Positions 11,701 to 24,175 of a DNA stretch of 64,000 nt are shown here, one piece after another. Position numbers and translations under genes: made by a program. The stretch comes from Chinchilla lanigera. Its lineage: Eukaryota; Chordata; Mammalia; Rodentia; Chinchillidae. Numbering within the stretch: position 1 is the stretch's first letter; every line of letters begins with the position of its first letter. Where the stretch lies: contig NW_004955438.1 in NCBI RefSeq assembly GCF_000276665.1, forward strand, positions 8,938,338 to 9,002,337. The letters run 5' to 3'. The notes under the pieces are model-generated. The model was not told the DNA's origin. It saw nothing but the letters and a program-made list of their open reading frames with translations, and searched no databases.

Positions 11701-12309
11701 AGATCTCACCTTAAATTTGTGATTGGGGTGATGTGGATTGTGTTCTATTGGGAAGTTGCTGTATAGCAGCCTAATGAAACCAGTTTTATTTTTTCTTTAA
11801 CATAACTGATGTTCTTAAAGAAATTGAGTCAAGTGAATATATAAAGAATTAATAGTGGACAAAAAAACTTTTTAATAGTGCCTAAATGACTTCTTCCATG
11901 TAGCTATTGAATGCTGCTCAGAAATTATAGCAAAATGATGATAAGGCCATCTTCAGGCAGTTTATTTAGAACAGCAAAGATTTAGAGACAGGCAAGGGAG
12001 AGGTTCCCCGGAGTGAACAGATGTATCACTAAGTATCAGTCATTTGGAAGTGAGTAACAGTCAGCTGTTATTGAGTCGAGCAGCAAGGTTTTTGTTTAAT
12101 GAGATCTATGCCATGAATGCTTAAAGATGTTCTATTAGTAACATAAAAAATGATGAGCCATCATGCTTTTATATGTGTTTTGTTAATTTAGTCTGTTATT
12201 AAATAATGAGGACTTTTTCACACTTAAAATGAAGTCATATTATATATGATAGCAACAGAGTCTTCTTCTGGGAAATGAATGAACATAGAGTCATGAACTT
12301 TAAATATTA

Positions 12310-12402
12310 ATAGTAGTGTGTTCCTGTCACCTATTACCTTGGGCACATTCATGAAACCCTCAGAATATCTGTTGTGTTATGTTTAAAATGAGAATTAGCA
12401 AA
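12310..12402 (+). mobile_element. MIR SINE fragment (diverged)
   Basis: The string tattaccttgggcacattca followed by aaaccctcagaatatctgtt and gtttaaaatgagaatt follows the central and 3' core of MIR (ttgggcaa..., then ctcagtttcctcatctg, then taaaatgaga). It is weaker than the copy at 11590. Confidence 0.5.
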
Positions 12403-12573
12403 GAAATTAACTTCTCAGAACAACTTCTTTTGCAAAGAGTGGATGAGGGATACTGCCATGTTCTGACTAACTGCTAGCTTAGAAGTAAAATAGCTAGTTG
12501 GAATTAGGGAAGGCAGCCACAGTTGGGCATGGTTATTGATCTTCAGAGTAGATTCTTTGGATATTACCTATAA

Positions 12574-13136
12574 TAGGCAGAATAATGCTCACCCAGTGGC
12601 AGCCAGGTGCTAATCCCCAGGACCTGTGCATGTGTTTCTGCCCATGGAATTTTGCATATGTGATTAAATTAAAACTTTCTTATAGGGAAGAGTCTTTGGA
12701 TTATCCAGGTGGGCACAATATGATGAATAGAGGCCAAAACTTTAGTGATGTGATTTGATAACAACTTGATGCACCTTTACTGACTTACATAATGGATGGG
12801 AAAAAAGAAAGCATAAGCTAAGGAGTAGCCGTGGCTTCTATAAACTTGAAAATGTAAGGCAGGGGCTGGGGATTTAGCTCAGTGGCTCAGTGCCAGCATG
12901 GCAAGTGCTAGGTAGTGAGTTCGATTCCTGGTACCAGGACAAAAACAAAAACCAAAGAAACTGTAAGGCATTTGCTGAAAATAATGCAACTCAGCCACCA
13001 TCTTGATTTTAGACCATGAAATCTTCATAAGACTTCACGTGCACATTTGTAACCCACTAAGCTGTAAATTAATAAGTTTGGATTATTTTAAGCCATTGAA
13101 TTTGGGACTGTTTATTAGAGCCATAGTAGAAAATTA
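12574..13136 (+). mobile_element. Old LTR-like mammalian interspersed repeat, split by an ID
   Basis: It begins taggcagaataatgctcacc and contains gctaatccccaggacctgtg, catatgtgattaaattaaa, tggattatccaggtgggcac and, after the ID insertion, caccatcttgattttagacc and 'ttattttaagccattgaatt'. That is the order of a widespread mammalian repeat whose 3' end carries a gttttaagccac-type polyadenylation region. I do not trust my memory for the exact family name. The ID at 12862-12956 interrupts it with a clear target duplication. Confidence 0.65.
12862..12956 (+). mobile_element. ID SINE with target-site duplication
   Basis: It starts with ggggctggggatttagctca, carries gttcgattcctggtacc at the 3' core and ends in an A-rich tail. 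gaaaatgtaaggca at 12848-12861 and gaaactgtaaggca at 12957-12970 match at 13 of 14 bases, which is the target duplication. Its middle differs from other copies (ggctcagtgccagcatggc), so it is a diverged or older member. Confidence 0.9.
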
Positions 13137-15254
13137 ACCCACTCACTAACATGGTACCAGCACACAAAAGGATTTTTACAACTGATATAGTCTTGAATTT
13201 GTTGTATAAATGAATGAAGGACTAACCAGTGAATGAATTACTACAACCATCTCTATGAAGACTTCCAAGGAAACTACTTAAATGGCCCTGGCCTGTCAGC
13301 AACAGCTGTGTCATTCTTTACATATCCTTTAAATCAAAACCATATCCATTTTGGGAAATGTACCCTTAATAGCACACTTCTCTCCCATCAACATATAAGA
13401 ACATTTTCAGTAGCAGAGATGTTATAACTCAAATACTGGATTGCACAAACAGTTCCCTACATGGGAGATGTATCAGAGTATTTTTTTTTCACCTTTGCTC
13501 CTGTCTTGCAATATCCATCACAGAGCCATGCCCAAGTAGAAATAAAACAGATGGTGGGCAAAGGAATGCATGGAATGAAAGACAGAAACCAGAAAATGAC
13601 TACAAGTCCTACTTGTCACTTCTAAATCAAATCCCTTTGGAAACAGAAACATATTTTAGTACTGCAAAGGGTGAGAGAATGTTGGAGAATACCAAGCCCC
13701 CATTTCTCTATCCCTTCCTTTCCAAGTCCTTTCTCTTTATCTCATAAAGATATTTTCTCTTTGATTGAACATGCTTGTGTTAGAGTATACTAATGCTGTA
13801 TGAAATGATGCCTAAAACTCTCTAGCTTTATGTACCGAACATCTTTGATGGTTTATGTTGCAATCATTTGGAGTTTTTCTTTGGGCATGGTGTCCTATTA
13901 GTGATATTGTTGGTAGTGATGGAAGTGAAGCTACACCCAGAAATCCACATTATCCTCACTGGTCATGGTAGAAACAAGCTCTCTGCCTTACCCTCCTTGT
14001 CTTCCCTGTTCATCTATTAAAGGTGCCATTCAGGGAATAAAATTTAAGTGTAGAGAAGACACATCGGCCCTTAACTAAATTCAACCAGTGATAAACACTC
14101 ACACAAGTCATATTTCACTGGAGGGCACTGATACCATACCTTGCCAAAATGGGCAGGGTTTGAAAATGTAGTTTACCTCTATCCAAACAAGCAAAAACAG
14201 ATCACCTGAACATGTTGACAGTTTCTTAATTTCCCCCAAAATCCACCTTAGTCTTAGTCTTATGCCCAAATGTAGCACACCATAAGTCTATCCCCAGGAG
14301 AGAAAACCTGAGGACCAGTCTAGTCACAGTATCTATTCAAAACCCGGTACCTCCTAGACTTGAATATTCCTTTTGATTTGGTTTGGGTTGGGTTCCCTGC
14401 AGTCCAGCTAACCATAAACTAAACAAGCAAAGCTCCCCTACCATACATACAATCTATAATGGTAGGATAAGAAAAGAGCAAAAGCAATACTCACAGGCAA
14501 TAATAAAAGAAAGAATGGGTCACTCAGAAATTTTTCTTCACTGGCAATACTGAATTCCCACTGGGAGGATATGTGAAGGCCTTAGAACTGAGGAGAGGAG
14601 AAGTTTTCTTTCTGGTCCTGACTCCACCCTCCATAGGCTGTATCTTGTCACCCTTCACTCTGAGGTAAGAGTATGTTGTCAGAAAATCTACAGCATCAAC
14701 CTAACTTCTTGAACATAGAAGGAGGTCCTTTGGAGGATCAAAGCTCCTTAAAAATCTCAAGTGTCAAATAATTTTAAATGTTAGTATGCTTGGATGTTAG
14801 TAATCATACATAGGTTGTTAAATATAGTCTCAAAAACACATTTTCATTTTCTCTTCTTTGTGTTTCTAACTTTAAATTGTAGCTACACTGAAGCTGTGAA
14901 GATTCAGTGAAAAATATCACACTTAATAGCAAAGAAAATACACTTGATGATCTTTGTTGCAAAGCCGCATTTTATGCCATCTATTGATATATAATTGCTA
15001 TATAATTAAGTTTATGAAATTCAAGTATGCAAGGTGATATTTACAGGACATACTCCATTCTGTAATCTCTGTCCTAATTGTGGCATGTCACATTTCTGGC
15101 ACACTGAACAGTTTCTCATGCATCTTTGCAAACAACTTCAGCTTTACCCTTGTCCCAGGCAACTTCTGGGCAGCTTTCTGAAACTAGTGTTCATCTCTCT
15201 CTTCCTAGAATTTCTTACAAAAAGAATTAAGGGATTATTAAGGGATTGCACTAT
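13137..15254. other. No recognised feature
   Basis: About 2.1 kb without a repeat I could assign. A slightly GC-richer patch lies around 14550-14660. One 64-codon plus-strand frame (13233-13427) has no domain. An unrecognised old LTR is possible between 13900 and 14760. Confidence 0.35.
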
Positions 15255-15255
15255 T

Positions 15256-15405
15256 TTCTTTTTTTGTCTTGAGACAAGGTCTCACTATGTAGTTTGGGCT
15301 GCCTTAAATTCACTGTATAAATCAGGTTTTCCTCAAACTTGTAGCAATCTGCCTGCCTTATCCTCCCAAGTGCTGAGATTACAGACATGAAGCACCCCAC
15401 CTGGT
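15256..15405 (-). mobile_element. B1 SINE (antisense)
   Basis: The plus strand shows the reverse B1: tcttgagacaaggtctcact, then the ctgcctgccttatcctccca block, agtgctgagattacagacat and a decayed acccacctgg-type 5' end. The tail (ttttcttttttt) is at the left, as expected for a minus-strand copy. Frames overlapping it encode SINE sequence only. Confidence 0.85.
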
Positions 15406-15414
15406 TTGCACTAT

Positions 15415-17994
15415 CTTCTACCCAGCTTCTTTGACTAAGCCTAGTGAGATGGAGAGATATCTTATGTGTATCAGTAGTTCCCATTTCTTCCTGAATAGTG
15501 TCTGTAGTGTGGACATAGCATATTTGTTTCCCCATTACCATGTTGATGGACATTTCCAGTTTTCAGTTTTCTTTATCATGACCTCTGAACGCTTGGTTGC
15601 AAGATTTTGTGGGAATATCCTTTATTTCTCTTTGAAAAATATGGGAGCAATAAATATGGTAAGTGTATGCATAACTTCACAAGAAACTGCCAACTGATTG
15701 TATGATTTCACATTCCCACCAGTAATTTATGAGCTTCAGTTATGCTCTTCAACACGTCATATCATCAGTCTTTCTGATTTTGGCTTTTCTAGAAAATATG
15801 TAGTGATTTTTTGATGTTTGTTTCCTTTCTGTGATGGCTGCCCTATGTCTCTTTATGTGCACGTATATCTCACTTTATAAAATGTCTCTTCAAATATTTT
15901 GTTTGTCTGCTTTGTCTTGTTGAGTTATAGAGCTCCACATATAGAGTTTGGGGGCGGGGAAAGGTCATTTGTCAAATATTTATGTTGCAAATGTTTTTCC
16001 TCAGTCAGGGACTAGCCTTTGTGTTCTAATAACAGAGCCCTGGATTGAGCAGAAATTTTTGATTTAGATAATTGAGTGTATCTGTAAAGTGTTCCAGGGT
16101 TTTGCTCATTGTATTTTGCCAAAGATATCATTGCTCTCCACAAGGCTTCTAAGATTTTTCTCTCGTGATTTCACATAGAAACATGACTGCTTCAGTGCTG
16201 ACATTTCAGTCAACACGCTGCTTCAGATCAGCTTGTGCGTGTGTGGAAGGGGGAAGGCTAAGGGTAGACATTCACTAATTTGCACACTTCACATTTTACC
16301 AAAAAGTTTTACGTAAATTTGTCGAAAATTTTTACCAAAAAGAGAAAAAAATTATATGCAATTTTGGTTCACATTGTCTTAAAATGCTATTACAATTCTG
16401 GAATGAACAAGATTTAGTCTTGCCATGTAATCTATCTCATTTGTTCAGCAATTTTAGTTGCTAAATTTTGAAAAAAGAATGTTTTTCAAGAGGGACACTG
16501 TTATGTGCTTTTTGACCTGCAATTTTGACCTGGAAGATACTTTCTTAAACTGTCTATTTTTAAATCAGAGCTATACTAAACTTATAACAATACCTATAAC
16601 AAGAATTGTCTTCTATTTTCTGGAACAGTTTGTGCAGAATTGATATTATTTCTTCTTTAAATATTGAATAGAATGTTTAGTGAAGCCATCTTGAAATGGT
16701 GTTTTTATTGGGAGGACGTTTCGGTAGTTATGTGGCCTATTTATTTTTGTCTGATTTCTGAGAGCTTGATTATTTAAGCAAGTTTTCTACTCCATCTACA
16801 TTGTCAAGCTAATTGAAAAAATTTTCCCGATATTTCCTTATTATCACTTAATGGTTATAGCAACTGTAGAGATGCCCCTATTCCTTTCTTGATATTAGTA
16901 ATTTATATTTTCCTTGTTTATTTGTCAATTAATTGATTTTCCTAAAAACCAGATTTTGTTCCAACGACTTTATCCATTTGTTCTCTGTATCTTAGTTTTT
17001 GTTTTTTTAGTTTCTTGACATCTTATTTTGGATAAAATGTACTTCTAATTTCATAAAAAAGAAAATTTGATAATTGCTTTGAATCCTTTCTTCTTTCTAA
17101 ATATTAGAATTTAGCCACATAAAGATGATCTTAGGTATTGATTTACATATAGCCCTTATATTTGAGGGGCTTTTTCAAAAACATTTTTTAGGTTTCATTA
17201 TGATTTATTATTCAACTCCTGGGCTACTCTGAAATATGTTATTTAATTTAAAAATAGACGAGGATTTCTCAGGGACTTGTGGTCACTGTTTTCCTATGTA
17301 GTGCATTGTAGTCAGAGAACACACTTTTTATGATTTAGTTCCTTTCATTTTTAATGAGATTTGCTTTTCAGCCAGAATGTGGCTTATTTTGATGAAGTTT
17401 CATTAAGCACCTAAAAATTGTTCCTTTTTGCTTTAAATTCTTCTATGATTGGGTAAAATGTCTATGGGTATCATTAAGTCCATTTGACTGATATTACATT
17501 ATTTAAGTTTTCTAAATCCTTTATTATTTTTCATTACTTAAACTTTACCTTTCCTATCTCTTGGTAAGACATATTTGAATCTCCAATTATAATATTGATT
17601 TGAAAAAATTTCACTACATCTTTACATTTCTATTAGTTTATGTTTAGTGTATTTCAAAGCATATTTAGATTTTTATATTATCTTGAGGAACTGATTGATT
17701 TAGAAATGTAAATACACATCTTCACTTCTGGTCATAAATTTTGTTTTATATTCTTTTTGATATGAATCTAATCAATAGCTATTTTTTCAGCAATGTTGTC
17801 ATAGTGTATTATAGTCCCTCACATTAATTTTAATCTTTTTGTATGTTCAAAACTCAGACATGTTCTTATAGACAGTGCAAAACTGAGTTTAGCTTTAATA
17901 TCTGTCAAAATTATTTTCTGCCACATTTAGGTCATTTTTCTAATTTTATTTTTATCCCTAGTTTTTTTTCTTTCCACATTTGTTTTCTTAATTT
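15415..17994 (-). mobile_element. Old L1 (L1M-like), ORF2 region on minus strand, 3' part
   Basis: Reading left to right gives antisense L1 landmarks in the correct 3'-to-5' order: tgtgtatcagtagttccc (15465), gttgatggacatttccag (15542), the aagaaactgccaac and tcacattcccaccagtaatt strings (15680-15727), the tgaagccatcttgaaatggt string (16682), tttttagtttcttgacatct (17006), the gtgcattgtagtcagagaac region (17301) and tttgaatctccaattataat (17574). Together these cover much of ORF2, including reverse transcriptase. Stops and indels are everywhere, so it is non-functional. A younger L1 interrupts it at about 17995-18830. Confidence 0.75.
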
Positions 17995-18830
17995 TTAAAA
18001 TTTTAGTTTATTAGCACGTGTGTAGTTCACGGTGCTCACATTTCTTCTGGGGAGTTGGTACATGCACATAACATAGCATAACCCTTTGTTTTATCCCTTT
18101 CCCTTCCCTCCCTCCCCTCTCCACCCAGCCCTTAGCCCTGCTCCCTTTTTGTAACATGGTGGCACACATCCTATTTACATTCCTTTTGTGGAGTCAGTAC
18201 ATTTGCAATCCCGTCTCAGTTCCTTTACCTCATCTCTTAACCCTTCCTTCCTCTTCCCTCCTCCATCTCTTAACCTTCCCTTTTGAGAATGATATATTTC
18301 CCTCCTTCCTATTATCTACTTTTATTTTGTTTTTTATTTTTCCTCTGAGTTTCTCATATAAGAGAAAAAATGTCATATTTAAGCTTTTGTGTCAGATTTA
18401 TTTCTCTTACTGTTATTATCTCAATGTGTATCTATTTTCCTACAAATGACTCAGGGTTTTGGTTTGTTTGTTTGTTTATGGTGGAGTAGTACTCCATGGT
18501 GTGTAAGTATAACATTTTCTTTAACCTTTCACCTGTTGATGGACAGGTGGGCCACTTCCAAGATTTAGCTAGTGTGAATCGTACTGCTATAAACATAACT
18601 ACATATGTTTCTCTGTAATATGATGCCTTTATCTCTTTCAGAAAGATACTTAGACAGGAAATAGCTAGGTCCAATAGAATTTCTAGTTTTAGTTTTTTGA
18701 AGACTCTCCATCCTGATTTCCATAGGGTCTGCACCAGTTTACATTTCAACCAACGGAGTAAGAGGGTTCCTTTTTCCCCTGTAGCTTCCCCAGAATTTAT
18801 CATTTGATTACTTGATCGTGTCCATACATC
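17995..18830 (-). mobile_element. Younger 5'-truncated L1 (ORF2 C-terminus and 3' UTR)
   Basis: The minus strand encodes an L1 ORF2 C-terminal segment with recognisable pieces such as CPSTGERLKKM and YLHTMEYYSTINK. An LKCKLVQTLWKSGW block aligns with the usual C-W-x-C-K-L-V-Q region, although the first Cys/Trp pair is altered. The ORF2 stop corresponds to TCA at 18354-18356 on the plus strand, but a premature stop already lies at 18432. The 3' UTR occupies about 17995-18353 and includes a strong polypurine tract (antisense ccctccctcccctctccacc). It lies within the older L1 that continues on both sides. No clear target duplication was found. Confidence 0.8.
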
Positions 18831-18834
18831 TTTG

Positions 18835-18996
18835 TTATTTTTATTTTTTAATGTATGCCCTGCAATTTACAATGTATATCTTTAAATTATCATAGCATGG
18901 GTTATCTCAGTACTATTCCACATTATGTCAGGATCTGAGAACCACATGCTTCCATTTCATATTTCTTCACTAATGTTGCCATTTTATAGCAGTTTA

Positions 18997-19032
<36 letters not shown>

Positions 19033-19560
19033 ATAAACCACATAATATATTAATATTATCTTAAACATTTATCTTTAAAATAAATTAAGAAATATAGGCT
19101 TTTATATTTTCCTATATACTTTAAAGTATGTTTTATCTCTAGAGTTTCTTCCTTATTTTGTCTACATAGACACCTGCATATAGTAATATATTCCTTCTGC
19201 TTAAAGATCTTTTTCTTAAACATTCTTTGAAATGCAATATGAGAGAATTGGCTGTCCTTATATTTCTTTTTTTAATACAATTTTTCTTTTTAATTTTGTT
19301 TAATCATTTCACTTAGAAACTTATAAGTGGGCATTTGCTCCCTTTAATACTGTAATGATCTGATCCATTGTTTTCCAGATTGTGAATCATATTTTCTATG
19401 CTGCTTTTTAGATGTGATAACTTATTGTTCAAAGTTGGGCTACATTTATTTTTCATTTGAGATTTTTGGATTCTGATGTCTTCTTCTAGAATATTGGAGT
19501 TTGTCCTGACATGCAGTTAAACTACTGAGAATGAGTTAAATTAGTTAGAATAATCTTCAA
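18835..19560 (-). mobile_element. Old L1, continuation upstream of the younger insertion
   Basis: Past the younger L1, antisense L1-like sequence resumes (an atgtatgccctgcaatttac region, then 'tccttctgcttaaagatctt' near 19193 and an attttctatgctgcttttta region near 19390). The order agrees with moving toward the L1 5' half. Similarity weakens steadily, and the end at 19560 is arbitrary. Sequence to about 20510 could still belong to it. Confidence 0.5.
18990..19029. repeat. (TA)n microsatellite
   Basis: An almost pure TA dinucleotide run of about 40 bases inside the old L1. It is likely to be length-polymorphic. Confidence 0.95.
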
Positions 19561-20519
19561 AAGGTTTAATTCTTGTTGGTAGTGTTTTAGAAAATATTTC
19601 TCACCTCAAACATCAGCTTTTGTGCCTGATGAGATAGAGCCTTTGAAAGTTTCTTTTGTTATTTAAAGACAGAAAAAAAAAACCAACAAAAATGATACAG
19701 AATTTCAAAACAAGCTGATAGGAAATTAACAATGGTTATTATATTGCATTAACTTTGCATAATGAATTATCTGCTTTATGATTAATGAGAACGCAAATTA
19801 TTGTCATCCTCATTCTGGGCTTCAACAGGACTAAAGCTATTCCCCCGTTATTTTCCTGGCCTTACAAAGTTTTCTCTCACTCCGCCTCAGGTGGATACTG
19901 AGGAGACCTAAATTTTGCCTTGAAAATCTCTGCAACGTACTTCCTACAGGTGTTTTTTCTCATTTGTCTGTCCTGCAAGTTCTAGTAACTTCAGTCTCCT
20001 AACTTTAAATTTACCTACTCGACACAGTGAGATATGGAAGCTAGTTTTCAGTTTTACTCATTGATGTATTTTTCTTGGCATCTTCATCCAGACAGTACTT
20101 GAAGCAATAGGAACATTGTTTTCAGTGATGCCAGTCCTTTCCGTCTGCTGTTCTTTTTACCTTTATGAATGTATGCATATGAAACACTGTTTAATGCTTT
20201 TTTTTTTAATTTTTCTCATTGTTTTTCACAAGAATAAATTGAGATCTCATTATTTTATTACTCAAAGGGATGTTTCTGGTATGGCTGTGTTTTAGTGTGA
20301 CTTTTTTTTTCCAAGCCTTCACTGTGTCTCCTGCTGTTTTAGGATCAGAATTACTTTGTTCTATGACTTTCAATTTCCATAAACACTCTGTTTTCTTTTA
20401 TTTCTGCTTGCAACTTGAGCAATTCTCTCCTTGCTATCTTTCTTACAATAATTTCACACGAGTATATGATAGTAGCCAGACACTCATGCTTTCATGCATC
20501 TCAATTGCCTACCCATAGC
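19561..20519. other. No confident feature; may be L1 5' region
   Basis: T-rich sequence continues in composition from the old L1, but I could not match specific landmarks. The 82-codon plus-strand frame at 20270-20518 is Phe/Ser/Cys-rich because of T-rich composition and has no signature of a real protein. Confidence 0.3.
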
Positions 20520-23202
20520 TGCTAGGTCATCAGACGTGTGATCTTTCCACAGGAAATTGCAGCAAGAGTTTTACCCAGTGCTTTGCTATTTTGTAATATG
20601 GGTTATCGTCTCTTCAGGCTCCAATAATAATTTTATTATTCCTTTTCTCCTGTATGCTAAGCTTTTGTCACATCCAGATTTTTTTTTTTCTTACAAAGCC
20701 TGTCTGGTGAGTTTATCTGGGCATTGAGGGCCAGCTGGCATGAGAAACAGGAACGAAGGAGCAAGGAAGACCCACTGAAAGTGGCACACGAATTCTCCAC
20801 CCACCCACAAGGTAAATTGGTCATTCTTAAGTTTGCACGCAAATGGTGATGGGTAATTTCATTTAGATGCATAGTCAGAAAACACAGGCCAAGATTAGTG
20901 TACTATGATCCCATCTTCATACAAGGCTGGATTTCTTTTATTGACAGAGATACCTGTAAGAACACCCTGATTTACCTCATGACCAAATTCTACAGTGTGT
21001 GGAACGGGTTCATAGCCAAATGCCAATTGACTAGCCAAGTCCTAGAGGAGGAACTGCTGCAGTAAAACAAGCTGAAGGCTTTAGAACAGTCTGAGCCCAT
21101 CACAGTATTTCACAGCTACTGGATTCAGTGTTGTAATAAAAGCAGACGAAAATGCTAACAATTATTTTCTCATAATTATTCAGCAAATCATGTCTCATAC
21201 TAAATTTAGTTGAAATGTCAGCATTTTAAAAATAATACTGATGGAGTAAGGCACATAATGAGGAGAGAGTGAAGGAGTAGACTGAACAGGTCATGAGAAA
21301 CCAGTCCCTCTACCCACTATGTCATTCAGGAAAGTTTGGAAGCTTTGAGGCTCTGAGAAATGCATCAGTAATGGGAGAAACAGAACATTTGGATAGTAAT
21401 TGATGGCATTTGCTTACCAGGAAGCTGGCAAGAAACATTACAGTTGAGTGAATCTATTATTTTTAGGAGACTGGCTAATCTTGGGATGACTGCATCTAAG
21501 ACCAGGGACAAAAAGAGGCAAATAGGCTACTTGGGAAGTCCGAATGATCTCTCTCTCTCTTGTGATACTTTGCAATTTAATTGATCTTTGGTCTCCTAGA
21601 TCCAAGAGATGGACTGTCCAACATATATGATTATTGTATCTGGAGAAAACTCTTGGTTTATTTGACTACTCTCTACTTTTAAACATTGTGGCAGTGAGGT
21701 ACAATATCTTCCTCAAATGTCAAAAATGAATGACTTCACAGCCCTTAAACCCCTTAAATCAAATAAAGCATGAAGACAGTTGCGAAGCATGTGAAGAATA
21801 AGTATAATGACAGTACTCTACTAAGTTGTCTCACAGCCTTACCCAATGGCCCCAGCAGCTATTCACATGTCGAATTTTACACAGAGAAAATACAATTGCT
21901 AACATTATTTTTTTAAACAAAATTAGAATTAGGTATGACTTAGCACTAATCGGTAGAGACCCAGAACTTCATTGTAGCTTACTGGTAAGAAATGTTATCA
22001 TTTAGTGATTACTTTAACAAACCTATAGTGAATATCTGGTGTGTGATGTTTTGCCTATGATATGGGTGATGAAGAGAAATGAAAATAAAATCCCCTCACT
22101 ATAGAATTTACACTGTTTTATAAAAAAAAAGAAATTTCAAATGCAGACATAAATTATTATGTCAAACATTAAGAAATAGTAAGTTAATCAAATTAGTACA
22201 GATCATAAACATATGGTAACACAGAGTTGAGGAGGGGTTATAATGATAATAAGGATAATTAGAGTAAAAATATAGTAAAACCAGAGAGATGTGTAGGAGC
22301 TTTGTCTATGGCTGTCTTCAGGAAGAGAATTATGAGCAGAAAGATGAGGCAATGCAAAAAACAGTGGTGCCACCCTCGTGGTGTGCCCTGAGGATATGAT
22401 CATGGCTATGTCTGCATCAGTACTGAGAGGGGAGATATTGAATAGTTAGATGTATGAATCCGGAAATCAAAAAAGAATGCCAGATGGTAGAACATGTCAA
22501 CTTGATTATCATCAGCACAGAGCTTTTATTCTAAGGCATGAAAATGTATGAAATTATAAAGGGGATAGGTCTAACTAGCACAAAGAAATGAAATAACTTT
22601 ACACCCAGGTTTCCTAATTTGAAGGGCCTTCACATTTTCTGAGGAACTAGAACTATGAATAAATCTGACTTATGTCAGAGCAAGTGATACCAAAATATGC
22701 TCTGTAGCTTTCTCTCCTAGTTCCAGAGTATATAATTGGAAAAGATATAAGCAACTGGCAAAATGTCTCCGTATCAGATTGACATATAGAATAACTAGGA
22801 TGTAAGGACTAAGTTGAAGTCTCCGTAGTAATCCCTGTTCCAAAACCAATTAAACAAAAGCAAAGTCACATGCTATGGGACAGATATGTCACATATTTTA
22901 TGCTCAAAACTCAAAATCTGCCATTGGAACTTCAGCAAAATTTTATTTAATGCCATAATTTGGCCAGTGTGAAAAACTTGTAAAATAGCAGTGCATTATC
23001 ATAGGCTTAACCAGGTATGTAGTAACCAAAACTCCACCCATGTTCTTAGATGTTAGTACAATGAACACAAAGTCTCTGTTGCTTGGTTTTCCTATTTTAA
23101 TGGAACATTTGATTTCATTAAATAAAAACCTTGATAAGTAGTTTGCTTGTTTTTCCTCCCTGAAGACATCTCTTCTCTGCTATATCTCTGAAATCAATTT
23201 TT
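20520..23202. other. No recognised feature
   Basis: About 2.7 kb with no assigned repeat. A short open stretch at 20950-21064 (ending LEEELLQ) looks faintly exon-like but has no splice context and no recognised family. A small ctctctctct run is near 21549. The 71-codon minus frame (20657-20872) and 66-codon frame (22203-22403) are unsupported. Confidence 0.35.
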
Positions 23203-23322
23203 CTAATTTGCAGTATTTTGGTCCACAGAGATCTTGCTCGTCAAAGTGAGTATCATTATGTCATGCTGGTTTACCATACTGATGACCTCATGATTACAGG
23301 AAGTGTAATGGGAACTAAAAGC
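23203..23322 (+). pseudogene. ERV-L-like reverse transcriptase remnant (pol fragment)
   Basis: An uninterrupted 40-codon stretch on the plus strand has LVHRDL starting at 23218 and YHTDDLMITGS about 10 residues later. The spacing of a 'LV-RDL' block before a Y-x-x-D-D catalytic motif is that of retroviral reverse transcriptases, and it most resembles the ERV-L group as I know it. The catalytic motif here reads YHTDD, with two consecutive aspartates kept. The frame closes soon after (stop near 23362), and the rest of pol is not visible, so this is a dead fragment of an endogenous retrovirus. It is short, and chance similarity is not excluded. The flanks hold no obvious LTR. Confidence 0.5.
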
Positions 23323-23439
23323 AACCGCAATAAATACTTCTGTAAGAAACTTGCATTATTCTAGATAGGAGGTAAAATGCTTGCATCCAAGAACACTTGA
23401 TACAGATAGTTGTGGGTTTCTTCATTTTGTTTTGTTTGT

Positions 23440-23515
23440 GTATCTAGGGATTAAGCTCAGAGCTTTGCATATAGGAGGCTAGTGAGCTATCACTGAGATT
23501 ACATCCAGCTTCCAG
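23440..23515 (-). mobile_element. Old ID-like SINE (antisense)
   Basis: ctagggattaagctcagagc, then tttgcatataggaggctagt and gagctatcactgagattaca follow the reverse ID core (a tgaactc-type B box, ccttgc, then 'gctctaccactgagcta'). The copy is much more diverged than the IDs with target duplications elsewhere here. Confidence 0.6.
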
Positions 23516-24175
23516 ATATACTTTTAGGGATAGCAAGTTATCTAATTGATTAGTAGATAGATTAATTCCTCCTTAATTATAGATTAAATATAGATATTGA
23601 TGTAAGTGATATATTTTTTTGCAGTAAAATATTAATAGGGCATAATTTCAGATTTCAAGGACTCAGCTCAGATTTAGAAAAATATTCATATCAGGATAAT
23701 ACTACAGATATATTTCTTATATTAAATAATGAATTCAGCCTGGAAATTGGGACTGCTGACAGGCACAATCGGTGGGGGACTATAGCAAGCATTGACATAA
23801 AAGTTCTGAAACTTTAAAACAAAGGCATCATCTTGCAAGCTGCCAAGAAAAAGGGAGTGATGAATTGTGCAGATGATAATTTTGAATCTTAATATCAAGT
23901 CCGTGTTGAAAGAAAAATGTGGGAAAATCTAAATAATGATGATTGTATTTGCATCAGTATAACCATGCCAAAGTGGTTTTTACTATACAAGCAGAAACTG
24001 AGTGTATTTCAAACTTAGAGGCCAAGATAATTTTCCAGCTGCTAATCTATATTACGAAGTTTGAAGCAAGAGAAAATTTAGAAGTTCAAGTAATGTAAGT
24101 TTAAAGAAGACAATGAGCTTTAATTGTCATATAGACTTGATTTTATTAAGCAACATAAGTTAATAGAAGTAACAC
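23516..24175. other. No recognised feature
   Basis: AT-rich sequence between an old ID and a B1. It follows the possible ERV fragment, but I found no further retroviral motifs in any frame. Confidence 0.4.

Noticed and set aside
18990..19029. (TA)n tract as a possible regulatory or origin element
   Set aside because: Simple dinucleotide repeat inside a dead L1, with no supporting motif.
20950..21064. Short exon-like stretch ending in LEEELLQ and a stop
   Set aside because: Only about 38 codons, no family recognised, and no splice sites or poly-A tail that would mark an exon or a processed pseudogene.
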